Source of the DNA: an uncultured Veillonella sp.
Lineage (GTDB): Bacteria; Bacillota; Negativicutes; Veillonellales; Veillonellaceae
DNA: 60,327 bases
Assembly: GCF_937981445.1 (NCBI RefSeq)
Contig: NZ_CALJON010000058.1
Span: 1-60,327, forward strand
Reading direction: 5' to 3'
The first letter of the stretch is position 1, and each line of letters begins with the position of its first letter. Of the stretch, positions 8,666 to 16,634 are shown piece after piece. The notes below the pieces were generated by a model. The model saw only the letters and a program-made list of their open reading frames with translations. It was not told the origin of the DNA and did not search any database. Made by a program: the position numbers and the translations under genes.

Positions 8666-9841
8666 TTACCAATCTATTTTATTATCTTCAAATAATGCTT
8701 TTTTCAATAGCCACTCATATTCGGCCACAACCGCTGGATTATAGGGAGATAAGGTATATAAATACGCTTTATTACGCGCTGCATGTAGCTCAAAGTCTTC
8801 ATCATAATGATGAACTGCCTCTAACAGTGCCTCTGCCCCAGCATAGGCATCAAAGCCATCATAATAAAAGCCCACTTGATGGTCTCGTAAAAATGGCGAA
8901 TTATGAACTAATGGATAATTTCCATACAATACGTCCATGTACAAGTTATTCAAAGCTAAGGACCATTGATGACAAAGGACGATATCTGTATATTTGCCCA
9001 AGAAATACGGTGTAATATATCTAGGCTCAACAGATAATTTATTATCATCTAAGAGTTTAGTCCAACCTATAAAGTCATGAAATACTTTGGTATCTTTTCG
9101 TTTAATCGTATTACAAAGGTATATATGTTTAATAGCCTCTGGCTCTTTCTTGTACGCCGCTTCAGCTAATAAAATCTGTGTATAACAAGATTTTATTACA
9201 CTTATATTAGGTTCAAATGTAGCTAAACGTTTTCCATGTTCCTCTAGGCGTTCACTTGCAGTCTTAGGTCGATAGCCAAAGCCAGGGTAACCATCTTCAC
9301 GCTCATAGTCTTTGACTATTTTATCTAAAAATAAGGAATCCCATAAATACGGCGCTATATGAACCTTTGTATTAGTCATGACTTCTAAATAATGACGGTT
9401 AGTTTCATAATGATGGGGTAACATCCAAATCGCATCATATTCACAGCCATTAAAGGCGCGCCCTCCGGGCAGATCATAGACAAATTTTTCCAAATCCATC
9501 ATATAATCGGTGCCCATTCGGAAGGTCACTAGTCTGCCACCATGGTCATGAATTTCACGTTCACGGGCTCGACTTACGATAAGAGTGCCTTCAATGAGAA
9601 GGTCTGTTGTGGCTATTACATCATTGTACTCATATATATTAATATTCATGGCCTCTAGTTCTAAAGAACTAGGGACTTTTTTCAAATCATTGTCCCAATA
9701 TACAAAATATACTTCATTAACCCAAGGAATTTGTTCTAACGCTTCCTTAAGAAAGTACATATTTTGCCCTGCTCCATTTGACCAAATATTATTATATGAT
9801 TCCCCCCAAAAGAAGGTAATACCAACATTGACTTTTTTCAC
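8666..9841 (-). CDS. DUF2827-like protein, probable glycosyltransferase-type enzyme
   Basis: 391 aa from GTG 9841, which has AAAGGAA 6 nt upstream; the longer version to 9871 lacks a ribosome site. The sequence matches my memory of DUF2827 proteins: VGITFFWGESYNNIWSNGAG at the start, then LIEGTLIVSRAREREIHDHG, MLPHHYETNRHYLEV, and a C-terminal half with GWTKLLDDNK and VLYGNYPLVHNS. The layout suggests two Rossmann-like lobes as in GT-B glycosyltransferases, but I see no diagnostic catalytic motif. It begins 53 bp after the adhesin stop on the same strand and shares its terminator. Modification of the Ser-rich adhesin is an attractive inference. The function is unproven. Confidence 0.7.
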   Translation of the reverse strand: MKKVNVGITFFWGESYNNIWSNGAGQNMYFLKEALEQIPWVNEVYFVYWDNDLKKVPSSLELEAMNINIYEYNDVIATTDLLIEGTLIVSRAREREIHDHGGRLVTFRMGTDYMMDLEKFVYDLPGGRAFNGCEYDAIWMLPHHYETNRHYLEVMTNTKVHIAPYLWDSLFLDKIVKDYEREDGYPGFGYRPKTASERLEEHGKRLATFEPNISVIKSCYTQILLAEAAYKKEPEAIKHIYLCNTIKRKDTKVFHDFIGWTKLLDDNKLSVEPRYITPYFLGKYTDIVLCHQWSLALNNLYMDVLYGNYPLVHNSPFLRDHQVGFYYDGFDAYAGAEALLEAVHHYDEDFELHAARNKAYLYTLSPYNPAVVAEYEWLLKKALFEDNKIDW

Positions 9842-9894
9842 AACAGATTCCTTTCCCATCATATGATTCACTAACTTAAATCATCGCATTATCA

Positions 9895-12222
9895 TCAACC
9901 TGAAATTTTTTCCATAAGCATTTTAACTTGTGCCTGTAAGGCCTTAATTTGTTGTTCTTGTTTCTTAATTGTTTTATCCTGTGCTTGCACCGTATCGTTC
10001 AAGGCATTCATAACGCTCATTGGAGCTTGCTTATAGGTTTCTTTAGTTTCCCTATCAATAGTAGAAGATCCAAATTTAAAGGAAGCGCCCACATTAAACA
10101 TAGTGTCACCATTACCTAATGTACTGCCCATGCTAAACATGGTATTTTCATTTGCTTTGTAAAATGCACCCAAAGCTAATGCATCTTCACTATGATAGTG
10201 GCCATAGCCCACAGCAAATGTTACTTTGTCATCTTCATCAAAGCCTAGTGGGTTGAGAGCTGCTAAAGCCGCTGCACCAGCCCCTACTTCATTAACTCGT
10301 TTACTTACACTATTAATATTACCAGAAAGTTGTGCTGTTGCATTATATAATTGGCTACCATTAATAGCATCTGTAGAGGTAGCAGAAACTTCGCCTGGTG
10401 CTACATTAGTTAACGTACGCTCATTACCTTTAGAACCAATCGATACAGAGTTTTCTTTATCAGCTACGGATCCAGCTCCTAAGGCTACCGAGTTTTTCCC
10501 TGTAACGCTAGAATTAGCACCAAGAGCTGTGCCATTTTCTGCCGTAGCACTTGCATTTGAACCTATAGCACTGGCACCGTCTGCAGTGGCCTTAGAGTTA
10601 GCCCCAATAGCACTAGCACCTTCACCTTTTGCAATCGCATTAGCCCCCATGGAAGATGCATTATTTCCTTCTGCAACGGAATCGGCACCAATAGCAGATG
10701 CATTAGAACCATTGGCATTGGCATTATTACCCATAGCACTCGTATTATCGCCATTAGCTACGGAACCTTTACCTACTGTTGTAGCCCCTTCGCCATTGGC
10801 TTCACCGCCCATAATACCGCCTTCAACCAATTCCTTAACAGCATTAGATACGGCATTGCTTGCTTCTTTAGCACTAGAAATAGCTGCATTAGCACTGCTA
10901 GTTGCTACATCGGCGCTCGCTTTAGCTTCATTGGCACTATCAGCGGCACTCTTGGCATTTTCTTCGGATTCAGTAGCACTGCTAGCTGCATTGCTGGCGC
11001 TTGTCTGAGCATCGCTAGCACTAGAAGCAGCATTAGATGCACTATCTCCAGCTTCTGTAGCGCTAGATGCGGCATTAGATGCACTATCTTTAGCACTCGA
11101 TGCACTATCACTTGCTTCAGTGGCACTAGTTGCCGCATTGGAAGCACTATTTTTGGCGCTAGATGCGCTATCACTTGATTCAGTAGCACTCTTAGCGGCA
11201 TTAGATGCACTATCGCTAGCTTCTGTAGCGCTTTTAGCTGCATTAGTAGCACTCGTATCGGCCGCGGTAGCACTCGATGCGGCATTATTTTCGCTTGCTT
11301 TTGCATTGGACGCACTGCTTTCTGCCTTTGTGGCACTGCTTGCTGAATCACTTGCACTCTTAGCGGCTTCAGTAGCGCTCTCTTTAGCATCTGATGCACT
11401 CTTTATAGCATCAGAGGCATTATTTTTAGCCTCTGTAGCACTATTAGCTGCATTGGAAGCACTTTCTTTAGCACTAGACGCACTAGAACTTGCTTCAGTG
11501 GCACTAGTTGCCGCATTGGAAGCACTACTTTTTGCGCTGGATGCGCTATCACTTGCTTCAGTAGCACTCTTAGCGGCATTAGATGCACTATCGCTAGCTT
11601 CTGTAGCGCTTTTAGCTGCATTTGACGCGCTACTTGCTGCATTTGACGCGCTGTCTTTAGATTCTTTGGCACTACTTGCCGCATCGGAAGCACTATTTTC
11701 TGCTTCTGTAGCACTGGATGCAGAATTTTCAGCGCTTTTTGCAGCATTATCTTCGCTCAATTTAGCATTGGAAGCACTATCCTTAGACTCTTTGGCACTG
11801 CTTGCAGAGTTTGACGCACTATTGGCCGCTTCAGTCGCACTCGATGCAGAGCTTTCAGCACTCTTTGCTGCATTATCCTCGCTCACTTTAGCATTAGAGG
11901 CGCTATCTTTTGCTTCTGTGGCGCTGCTTGCTGCATTTGACGCACTGTCTTTAGATTCTTTGGCACTACTTGCCGCATCGGAAGCACTATTTGCTGCTTC
12001 TGTAGCACTGGATGCAGAGCTTTCAGCACTCTTCGCTGCTTTATCTTCACTTACTTTAGCATTAGAGGCGCTGTCTTTTGCTTCTGTGGCGCTGCTTGCT
12101 GCATTTGACGCACTGTCTTTAGATTCTTTGGCACTACTTGCCGCATCGGAAGCACTATTTGCTGCTTCTATAGCACTGGATGCGGAGCTTTCAGCACTCT
12201 TCGCTGCATTATCCTCGCTCAC
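9895..12222 (-). CDS. C-terminal fragment of the adhesin (stalk, head, anchor, 775 aa)
   Basis: First possible start after the stop is GTG 12222, but it is inside a stalk repeat, has no Shine-Dalgarno and no signal peptide, so independent export is implausible. Approximate layout from that codon: heptad stalk 1-462, beta-roll head 475-600, neck 612-640, YadA anchor 647-717, coiled-coil tail 718-775. Treated here as the downstream portion of the interrupted gene. Confidence 0.75.
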   Translation of the reverse strand: MSEDNAAKSAESSASSAIEAANSASDAASSAKESKDSASNAASSATEAKDSASNAKVSEDKAAKSAESSASSATEAANSASDAASSAKESKDSASNAASSATEAKDSASNAKVSEDNAAKSAESSASSATEAANSASNSASSAKESKDSASNAKLSEDNAAKSAENSASSATEAENSASDAASSAKESKDSASNAASSASNAAKSATEASDSASNAAKSATEASDSASSAKSSASNAATSATEASSSASSAKESASNAANSATEAKNNASDAIKSASDAKESATEAAKSASDSASSATKAESSASNAKASENNAASSATAADTSATNAAKSATEASDSASNAAKSATESSDSASSAKNSASNAATSATEASDSASSAKDSASNAASSATEAGDSASNAASSASDAQTSASNAASSATESEENAKSAADSANEAKASADVATSSANAAISSAKEASNAVSNAVKELVEGGIMGGEANGEGATTVGKGSVANGDNTSAMGNNANANGSNASAIGADSVAEGNNASSMGANAIAKGEGASAIGANSKATADGASAIGSNASATAENGTALGANSSVTGKNSVALGAGSVADKENSVSIGSKGNERTLTNVAPGEVSATSTDAINGSQLYNATAQLSGNINSVSKRVNEVGAGAAALAALNPLGFDEDDKVTFAVGYGHYHSEDALALGAFYKANENTMFSMGSTLGNGDTMFNVGASFKFGSSTIDRETKETYKQAPMSVMNALNDTVQAQDKTIKKQEQQIKALQAQVKMLMEKISG

Positions 12223-12699
12223 TTTAGCATTGGAAGCACTACTTTCTGCTTTTGTGGCGCTGCTCGCTGCATCACTCGCACTCTTAGCCGCGTCAGTCGC
12301 ACTGGATGCAGAGCTTTCAGCGCTCTTTGTGGCATTGTCTTCACTTACTTTAGCATTGGTGGCACTATCTTTCGCTTCTGTTGCACTACTTGCTGCATTA
12401 GAAGCATAGCCTTTAGCTTCGGTTGCACTAGATGCAGAGCTTTCAGCACTCTTCGCTGCATTATCTTCACTTACTTTAGCATTAGAGGCGCTGTCTTTTG
12501 CTTCTGTGGCGCTGCTTGCTGCATTTGACGCACTGTCTTTAGATTCTTTGGCACTACTTGCCGCATCGGAAGCACTATTTGCTGCTTCTGTAGCACTATT
12601 TGCTGCTTCTGTAGCACTGGATGCAGAGCTTTCAGCGCTCTTTACCGCCCGATCTTCACTTACCTTTGCACTAGAAGCACTTGCTGCACTGCTAGCAGC
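10837..12699 (-). repeat. Ala/Ser heptad stalk repeats, including 168-bp tandem units
   Basis: The stalk is built of 7-residue units such as SASNAAK and SATEASD, with Ala spaced three and four apart, expected to make an alanine-type trimeric coiled coil. The 5' half contains near-identical 56-residue (168-bp) super-repeats running from KVSEDNAAKSAESSA to SATEAKDSASNA, seen around 12,475-12,640, 12,055-12,220 and 11,890-12,055. The 3' half uses 14-residue units. Such repeats are prone to length change. Confidence 0.9.
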
Positions 12700-13065
12700 T
12701 TAACTAACACTCGCAACCGCAGTACTAATAGCTGTAGTAGTAGAATCATCCAAACCAATAGTAACAGTCATGCTTTTGCTAATACCGGCACCACTTGTAT
12801 TACTCGGTTTAACGGTAATACCATTACTTCCAGTTATTGTCATTACACCGCTACCGGCAGAACCGGCAGACCATGTTTCCCCACCAACATCAATTGTCGT
12901 AGCCCATACACTTGCTTGCGGTGCCAAAACTAGCGCTGTCATAATAGCAGCTGTTAAACGTCTTGTCCGTTTAACTCCACCAGCTTGATGACTTTTAGCA
13001 AATTCTGAGGCTACAACATAGCATCCTTTAGTTTTACTCCATATAATTTTAAAAATTTTGTTCAT
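12700..13065 (-). CDS. N-terminal fragment of the adhesin (signal region, 121 aa)
   Basis: This is what would be made if the TAA is respected: the extended signal peptide region seen in trimeric autotransporters (basic/aromatic MNKIFKIIWSKTKG), a Sec core ending VWA, then about 65 residues (SAGSGVMTITGSNGITVKPS) with no anchor. AAAGGAG precedes ATG 13065. Such a fragment would be exported but could not be held in the outer membrane. Confidence 0.8.
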   Translation of the reverse strand: MNKIFKIIWSKTKGCYVVASEFAKSHQAGGVKRTRRLTAAIMTALVLAPQASVWATTIDVGGETWSAGSAGSGVMTITGSNGITVKPSNTSGAGISKSMTVTIGLDDSTTTAISTAVASVS

Positions 13066-13093
13066 TCAAACACTCCTTTTTTCGTATCAAAAT

Positions 13094-13121
13094 ATTCTAA
13101 TTAATGTAATTTATTTCTCAA
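13094..13121 (-). promoter_or_regulatory. Probable promoter of the interrupted adhesin
   Basis: On the minus strand TTGAGA (13121-13116) lies 16 bp from TAGAAT (13099-13094), about 30 bp before ATG 13065, with AAAGGAG as ribosome site. It implies a very short 5' leader, so most of the upstream AT-rich gap is not in the transcript. Confidence 0.5.
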
Positions 13122-13690
13122 GCTACTTTTCAAGATGAAGACAATTCTAACATAAAATTCCATCGTACACAATACTATTGTTAAATATTTTTAATCTATT
13201 AATTAAAATTCAACAATTATTTTAATTGTATAAAACAACTATCATTTCAAAATGCGCTCTAGCATCAACATCTATTTTTAAGCATAAAAAGACTAATTAC
13301 AAGCTCATCATAACCAATATCATAAATCCCATATACATTATCCATTAAATTAATTAGAACTTAATTTATAATTAAATAAACTAAATCTAAAATATTATAT
13401 TTAATCAATCTTATTTTTCACATAAAAGAGATATATTTTAATTTATACCTAAAAACTTAATCTTTTATTTTTATAAATCCATAATTTTATTGCCAATCTA
13501 CGGTGCTCTTAAATAGCATATAAGTTAAATCAAATTTAATTAAAATATCTCTCAATTTTATTTTTTCTTTTACCCCAAATCTCTTCTTGTAAACAAGAAG
13601 TTTTTCTTATTTTTTCCCTCATGTTCCACTTTAGTAATTCATTATTTAAATTACTAAGTTTTATCATTTTTATATGTAGTAATAATATAA
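13122..13690. other. AT-rich intergenic stretch with one plus-oriented hairpin
   Basis: About 570 bp without a supportable gene. A perfect CTTCTTG-TAAA-CAAGAAG hairpin (about 13583-13600) is followed on the plus strand by TTTTTCTT, terminator-like, although no plus-strand gene precedes it. A 43-codon minus-strand frame starting near 13,670 lacks a ribosome site and is not called. Confidence 0.5.
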
Positions 13691-13737
13691 GCTCTGTCTC
13701 TCCTAAACTCACTTAGCAGGTTTAGGAAACACAGAGC
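13691..13737 (-). terminator. Hairpin downstream of the SnoaL-like gene
   Basis: Outer stem GCTCTGT/ACAGAGC and inner stem TCCTAAAC/GTTTAGGA, lying 80 bp past the gene ending at 13815. The following T content is modest on both strands, so termination strength is uncertain. Confidence 0.6.
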
Positions 13738-13814
13738 CTTCATTTTACTTAAAACTCAAATTCAATATTAAATTATATAAACGAATTAAATTACATATAC
13801 AAGCAATGATTCAA

Positions 13815-14201
13815 TCAATCAAGCAAGCTCGTTCCATAGGAATTATCTATAGCACAGAGCCATTTTCCATCTATTTTACGATACACATAGGTAGCTCTCC
13901 GCTCCATAGCATACTCTGAATCTGCTTTTTTATCGGCAGCCAATAAGGTTTGTGATAAAACAAGCACTGTATCACCTGCTTCTATCATGCACATCTTTCC
14001 TTGCGTAGGAACGATGCTATTATTAAAATAAGCAGCAATCTTTATAAATGCAGATTTTATAGCCTTCTTGCCTTTTACTTCTAGACCGGGCTTTACAACT
14101 AGCACAGCATCTTCCGTATAAAATTCCATAAGATCATCAAATCGTTCCTCTTTAATAGCTTTGTCAGCTGCTTCTATGAGACGCTTTATTTCTTTATTCA
14201 T
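13815..14201 (-). CDS. SnoaL/NTF2-like (DUF4440-type) protein
   Basis: 128 aa or slightly less from ATG 14201, chosen because GGGAGG lies 7 nt upstream; the in-frame ATG at 14222 has none. The sequence has the NTF2-like pattern: an N-terminal helix (IEAADKAIKEERFDDLMEFY), TEDAVLVVKPG, KGKKAIKSAF, and late strands ending RKIDGKWLCAIDNSYG. Members are small cone-shaped barrels, some isomerases, many of unknown role. It is divergent from the MarR gene and may respond to it through the shared 14202-14535 interval, but nothing proves this. Confidence 0.8.
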   Translation of the reverse strand: MNKEIKRLIEAADKAIKEERFDDLMEFYTEDAVLVVKPGLEVKGKKAIKSAFIKIAAYFNNSIVPTQGKMCMIEAGDTVLVLSQTLLAADKKADSEYAMERRATYVYRKIDGKWLCAIDNSYGTSLLD

Positions 14202-14433
14202 ATATATCCTCCCTACCATCACTACTTACAAAAACAATTCTCTATTGTTTACCTCGATTACTAAGCTCTATTACTATCTACCACCGATCTCTATTGCTAT
14301 ATACTATAAGCTAATACGAGAAAATGAAGCCCTCTCTTATTACCTATTATAAACAAAACGCATACAATTCGGAAATATAGCTACGTCACACATTGGAGAA
14401 TGATTTATTTAACTATATCAAACGAACAAAAAA

Positions 14434-14503
14434 ACTTCTATATAGATGTTATTGACAGCGCCATCCCTTTATGATACGCTTTATATAAGTTCTATATAGA
14501 AGT
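14434..14503. promoter_or_regulatory. Two MarR-type operators around a TTGACA promoter
   Basis: ACTTCTATATAGATGT (14434-14449) and AGTTCTATATAGAAGT (14488-14503) are each one mismatch from a perfect 16-bp palindrome and are 54 bp apart. TTGACA (14452-14457) directly follows the first copy, and the second lies just before the MarR ribosome site. They bracket the promoter region as expected for autorepression. The matching -10 box is poor (TACGCT at 17 bp). Confidence 0.7.
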
Positions 14504-14535
14504 TTTGATTCATGTACTTACTATGGAGGTGTCTT

Positions 14536-14964
14536 TTGGATCGAGAAATAGGTTATTTAATAGGTCGGATCCATTTATTGAGTAACCGATTACTAAATCG
14601 TTTATTGCAAGAACATAATATTACCAGCTTTAACTCTGAGCAAGGCAAAATTTTATATCAACTTTGGAAAAATGATGGCATTACTATGTCTGAGTTAGCT
14701 ACTAATACAGGGCTTGCTCTAAATACGCTATCTAAAATGCTACAAACAATGGAACAGCAGCATTTAGTTGAGCGCCGCATCAAAGATGGCGACAAACGCA
14801 GTAAACGCATATTTTTAACTCCCTTGAGTAAACAAGCTCAGACAGATTCAGCCATCATCAGCCAAATGATGACAAGCAAAGCATATAATGGTTTTTCAGA
14901 ATCTGAAATTTCACATTTCGAGGCACAGTTAAGGAGAATCTTAAGTAATTTAGAAAAATCTTAA
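14536..14964 (+). CDS. MarR-family transcriptional regulator
   Basis: 142 aa from TTG 14536, which has GGAGGT 5 nt upstream; ATG 14512 has no ribosome site. The winged helix is typical: FNSEQGKILYQLWKNDGITM, then ELATNTGLALNTLSKMLQTM and the wing LVERRIKDGDKRSKRIFLT. These repressors commonly sense phenolics or oxidants. No cysteine is evident in the sensor positions. It is followed 82 bp downstream by the Cys-rich small protein, and two palindromes flank its promoter, so both genes are likely under its own control. Confidence 0.92.
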   Translation: MDREIGYLIGRIHLLSNRLLNRLLQEHNITSFNSEQGKILYQLWKNDGITMSELATNTGLALNTLSKMLQTMEQQHLVERRIKDGDKRSKRIFLTPLSKQAQTDSAIISQMMTSKAYNGFSESEISHFEAQLRRILSNLEKS

Positions 14965-15012
14965 GTAATTTAAAAACTCCTAAGTAATTTAAAAACTCCT
15001 AAGTAATTTGGA
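14941..15012 (+). repeat. 19-bp tandem copies of the MarR gene's 3' end
   Basis: The last seven codons and stop (TTAAGTAATTTAGAAAAATC then TTAA) are repeated about three more times as TAAGTAATTTAAAAACTCC past the stop, decaying to AAGTAATTTGGAAG. Each copy carries its own TAA. Confidence 0.85.
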
Positions 15013-15046
15013 AGAATAATTAGGTATATAAAAGGAGATACGTATT

Positions 15047-15379
15047 ATGACCAGCAAAGAACTAAACCCTATCGTTACATCTATTATGGAAGCACCATCT
15101 TGTTGTCCAGAATTAAAAGAAGTCGCTCAAGCGTGGTTAAACGCAATAGGTACTGAACAAGAAGCTGCTACCACAGAAAAATTAATCGCTGAAGCAAAAG
15201 CTGACATTACTACTGTTGACAATTTAATTGCTTTAACCGGTTCCGAATTAGGCGTTCAAATTTTTGGGGAAACATTGGCTAAAGACTTACATGCTCATGG
15301 ACTAGAAATTAAAAGCAAAGGTGCCATGTATTGTGATTGCCCAGCTTGCGCAGGCTGCCTAGCTATTATTGAAGGATAA
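15047..15379 (+). CDS. Small conserved Cys-rich protein of unknown function (CDCPAC motif)
   Basis: 110 aa, cytoplasmic, no membrane segment. Notable are the N-terminal PSCCPEL cysteine pair and the C-terminal MYCDCPACAGC cluster, which together could bind metal or form disulfides; between them is an acidic helical region (EKLIAEAKADITTVDNLIAL). I recognise the architecture from small Firmicute proteins that databases sometimes label Hsp90-like or heat-shock, but it has no HSP90 or GHKL features. AAAGGAGA precedes the ATG. It is co-oriented 82 bp behind MarR and before a strong terminator, so probably a MarR-controlled stress or redox protein. Confidence 0.75.
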   Translation: MTSKELNPIVTSIMEAPSCCPELKEVAQAWLNAIGTEQEAATTEKLIAEAKADITTVDNLIALTGSELGVQIFGETLAKDLHAHGLEIKSKGAMYCDCPACAGCLAIIEG

Positions 15380-15494
15380 GTCGTTAGAGTACATTGTTTA
15401 TAAGATTAGTCTAATTAGCTTAAAAACTTTAAAATTCCTTATCATATATAAGTTTAATTATTACATATGATATATTAAATGTAATATATTACAT

Positions 15495-15540
15495 AAAAAA
15501 GCTGTAACCGAGGATTCCTCCTTAGTTACAGCTTCTTTAT
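15495..15540. terminator. Bidirectional terminator between convergent genes
   Basis: GCTGTAAC pairs with GTTACAGC (15501-15533) with an inner GAGGA/TCCTC stem. T-rich tails follow on both strands (CTTCTTTATTTT on plus, a T6 run on minus). It separates the Cys-rich gene from the nitroreductase. Confidence 0.85.
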
Positions 15541-15686
15541 TTTAAAAAGTAAAATATCTTATGTCTTTATGAGGGTAATTATTAGATACTGGGTCTACTT
15601 ACTCTCTGCACATATATTCCACTTAATCAAGTTTGTTTAAGTATATTCGTTAAAATATATTCATTTAACTATATTCATCTAAGCGA

Positions 15687-16259
15687 TTATTTTTTAATAA
15701 CTACACGCTCTCTAATATCTTCTTTCTCTTTTGCATCTGGTTCCGCCGCAATACCGCCAAATGGCATTTGTGCATCAAGCACCCAAGTGCTAGGTAGATC
15801 AAACAGTTTTTGTACTGCTTCATTAATCACAGGATTGTAATGTTGTAGAGAGGCCCCTACACCAAGTTCACGAAGGCCTTCCCAAATAGAAATCTGAAGC
15901 ATCCCGGCTGACTGTGCGGCCCAATGAGGGAATCGATCCGCATAAATAGGGAATTGACCTTGCAAGCGTTCTACCGTTGGTTGGTCTATAAAATAAAGTA
16001 CAGTACCATAACCAGCCTTGAAGCTATCAATTTTTTCACGAGACACTTGACCTTCAAACACATCATAAATAGCATCCCAAAGTGCGTCATGTTGCGCGCC
16101 TAAAGCCACTACTACACGAGAGCTCTTCATATTAAATGCGTCAGGAACAAGTTCTGTAGCCTGCTCTACTAGCTCAACAACCTTTTCAGGTGCTACTGGT
16201 AATTCTTTATTAATATTGTAATAGGTACGGCGTGCTTGTAAAGTTTCTAATGTTTTCAT
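15687..16259 (-). CDS. Nitroreductase-family flavoprotein
   Basis: 190 aa. The N-terminal TLQARRTYYNINKELPVAPEK matches the family's FMN-binding RR-x-Y/F start, followed by AFNMKSSRVVV, AAQSAGMLQISIWEGLREL and the final MPFGGIAAEP. It resembles the HBN1-like subgroup. Expected activity is NAD(P)H-dependent reduction of nitro compounds or quinones with FMN; the natural substrate is unknown. AAGGAGG precedes the ATG. The stop is followed by ~15-bp TTAAATGAATATATT-type tandem repeats (about 15,625-15,680). Confidence 0.88.
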   Translation of the reverse strand: MKTLETLQARRTYYNINKELPVAPEKVVELVEQATELVPDAFNMKSSRVVVALGAQHDALWDAIYDVFEGQVSREKIDSFKAGYGTVLYFIDQPTVERLQGQFPIYADRFPHWAAQSAGMLQISIWEGLRELGVGASLQHYNPVINEAVQKLFDLPSTWVLDAQMPFGGIAAEPDAKEKEDIRERVVIKK

Positions 16260-16542
16260 AGTAAATCCTCCTTAAAACTAATTAGATATATTAAATTACT
16301 ATTTACTATCCTTGTATTTTTACTTTTCCTCTAATTTAATTTTTTCTCTAGCTTAACTATTTCTCTACTGTAACTGTTTCCGTACTTTAAGCTATTTTCT
16401 ACTTTAGCTATTCTGTACGCTCAACTTGTTTTTATTGTTGTTACAAGTTCATTATAAACCTTATTTCTATTTTTTTCAATATAGTTATTTCTTTATTTTT
16501 CAATTTAGTTACTTTTATATGTATTCAATAGTGTTCCTTTAA
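16260..16542. other. AT-rich gap with degenerate 17-bp repeats
   Basis: Upstream of the nitroreductase. Between about 16,330 and 16,410 units of the type TTTCTCTA-N3-TAACTAT recur four times with drift. No ORF, RNA or clear promoter is recognised. Confidence 0.4.
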
Positions 16543-16576
16543 AGAAAAAGGGCAACGACCGAAGTCATTGCCCTTG
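16543..16576 (-). terminator. Terminator of the TerC-family gene
   Basis: Stem AAGGGCAA/TTGCCCTT (16548-16555 with 16568-16575) with an inner GAC/GTC, followed on the minus strand by CTTTTTCTTT. Between it and the gene end lie 14-bp AAAGCTAAAAAGAT repeats (about 16,590-16,632). Confidence 0.85.
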
Positions 16577-16634
16577 TACTTATTATATTTTTTATCTTTA
16601 TCTTTTTAGCTTTATCTTTTTAGCTTTATGTGTA

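Larger units (their letters stand above)
9895..13065 (-). pseudogene. Trimeric autotransporter adhesin interrupted by an in-frame TAA
   Basis: Reading from ATG 13065 the frame is intact to 9895 except for one TAA at 12702-12700 (codon 122). Without it the product would be about 1,056 aa: an extended signal peptide (MNKIFKIIWSKTKGCYVVAS, then AAIMTALVLAPQASVWA), a short N-terminal region, about 620 residues of Ala/Ser heptad stalk, a YadA-type beta-roll head (repeated A-S-A-I-G-A-N), the neck (STDAINGSQLYNA), a four-strand YadA anchor (VGAGAAALAALNPLGF onward, ending ASFKFG) and a 57-residue coiled-coil tail. The stop is a single-codon event, since the frame is the same on both sides; GAA to TAA would suffice. 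No ribosome site precedes the next start, so the downstream part needs read-through. It could be a real knock-out, a switchable allele or a sequencing error. Confidence 0.85.

Noticed and set aside
8502..8744. 80-codon plus-strand frame between the reductase and DUF2827 genes
   Set aside because: It crosses the terminator hairpin and enters the DUF2827 gene; no supporting start signal.
10226..11008. 260-codon plus-strand frame over the adhesin head
   Set aside because: Another shadow of the repetitive adhesin; composition simply reflects the reverse complement of Gly/Ala/Ser repeats.
11120..12409. 429-codon open frame on the plus strand rich in Leu/Ala/Ser
   Set aside because: Mirror of the adhesin stalk repeats; periodic codons keep the opposite strand open. 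No ribosome site and no family resemblance.
13545..13676. 43-codon minus-strand frame in the AT-rich adhesin upstream region
   Set aside because: No ribosome binding site, Lys/Asn/Ile-rich composition as expected from random AT-rich DNA, and it spans a hairpin.
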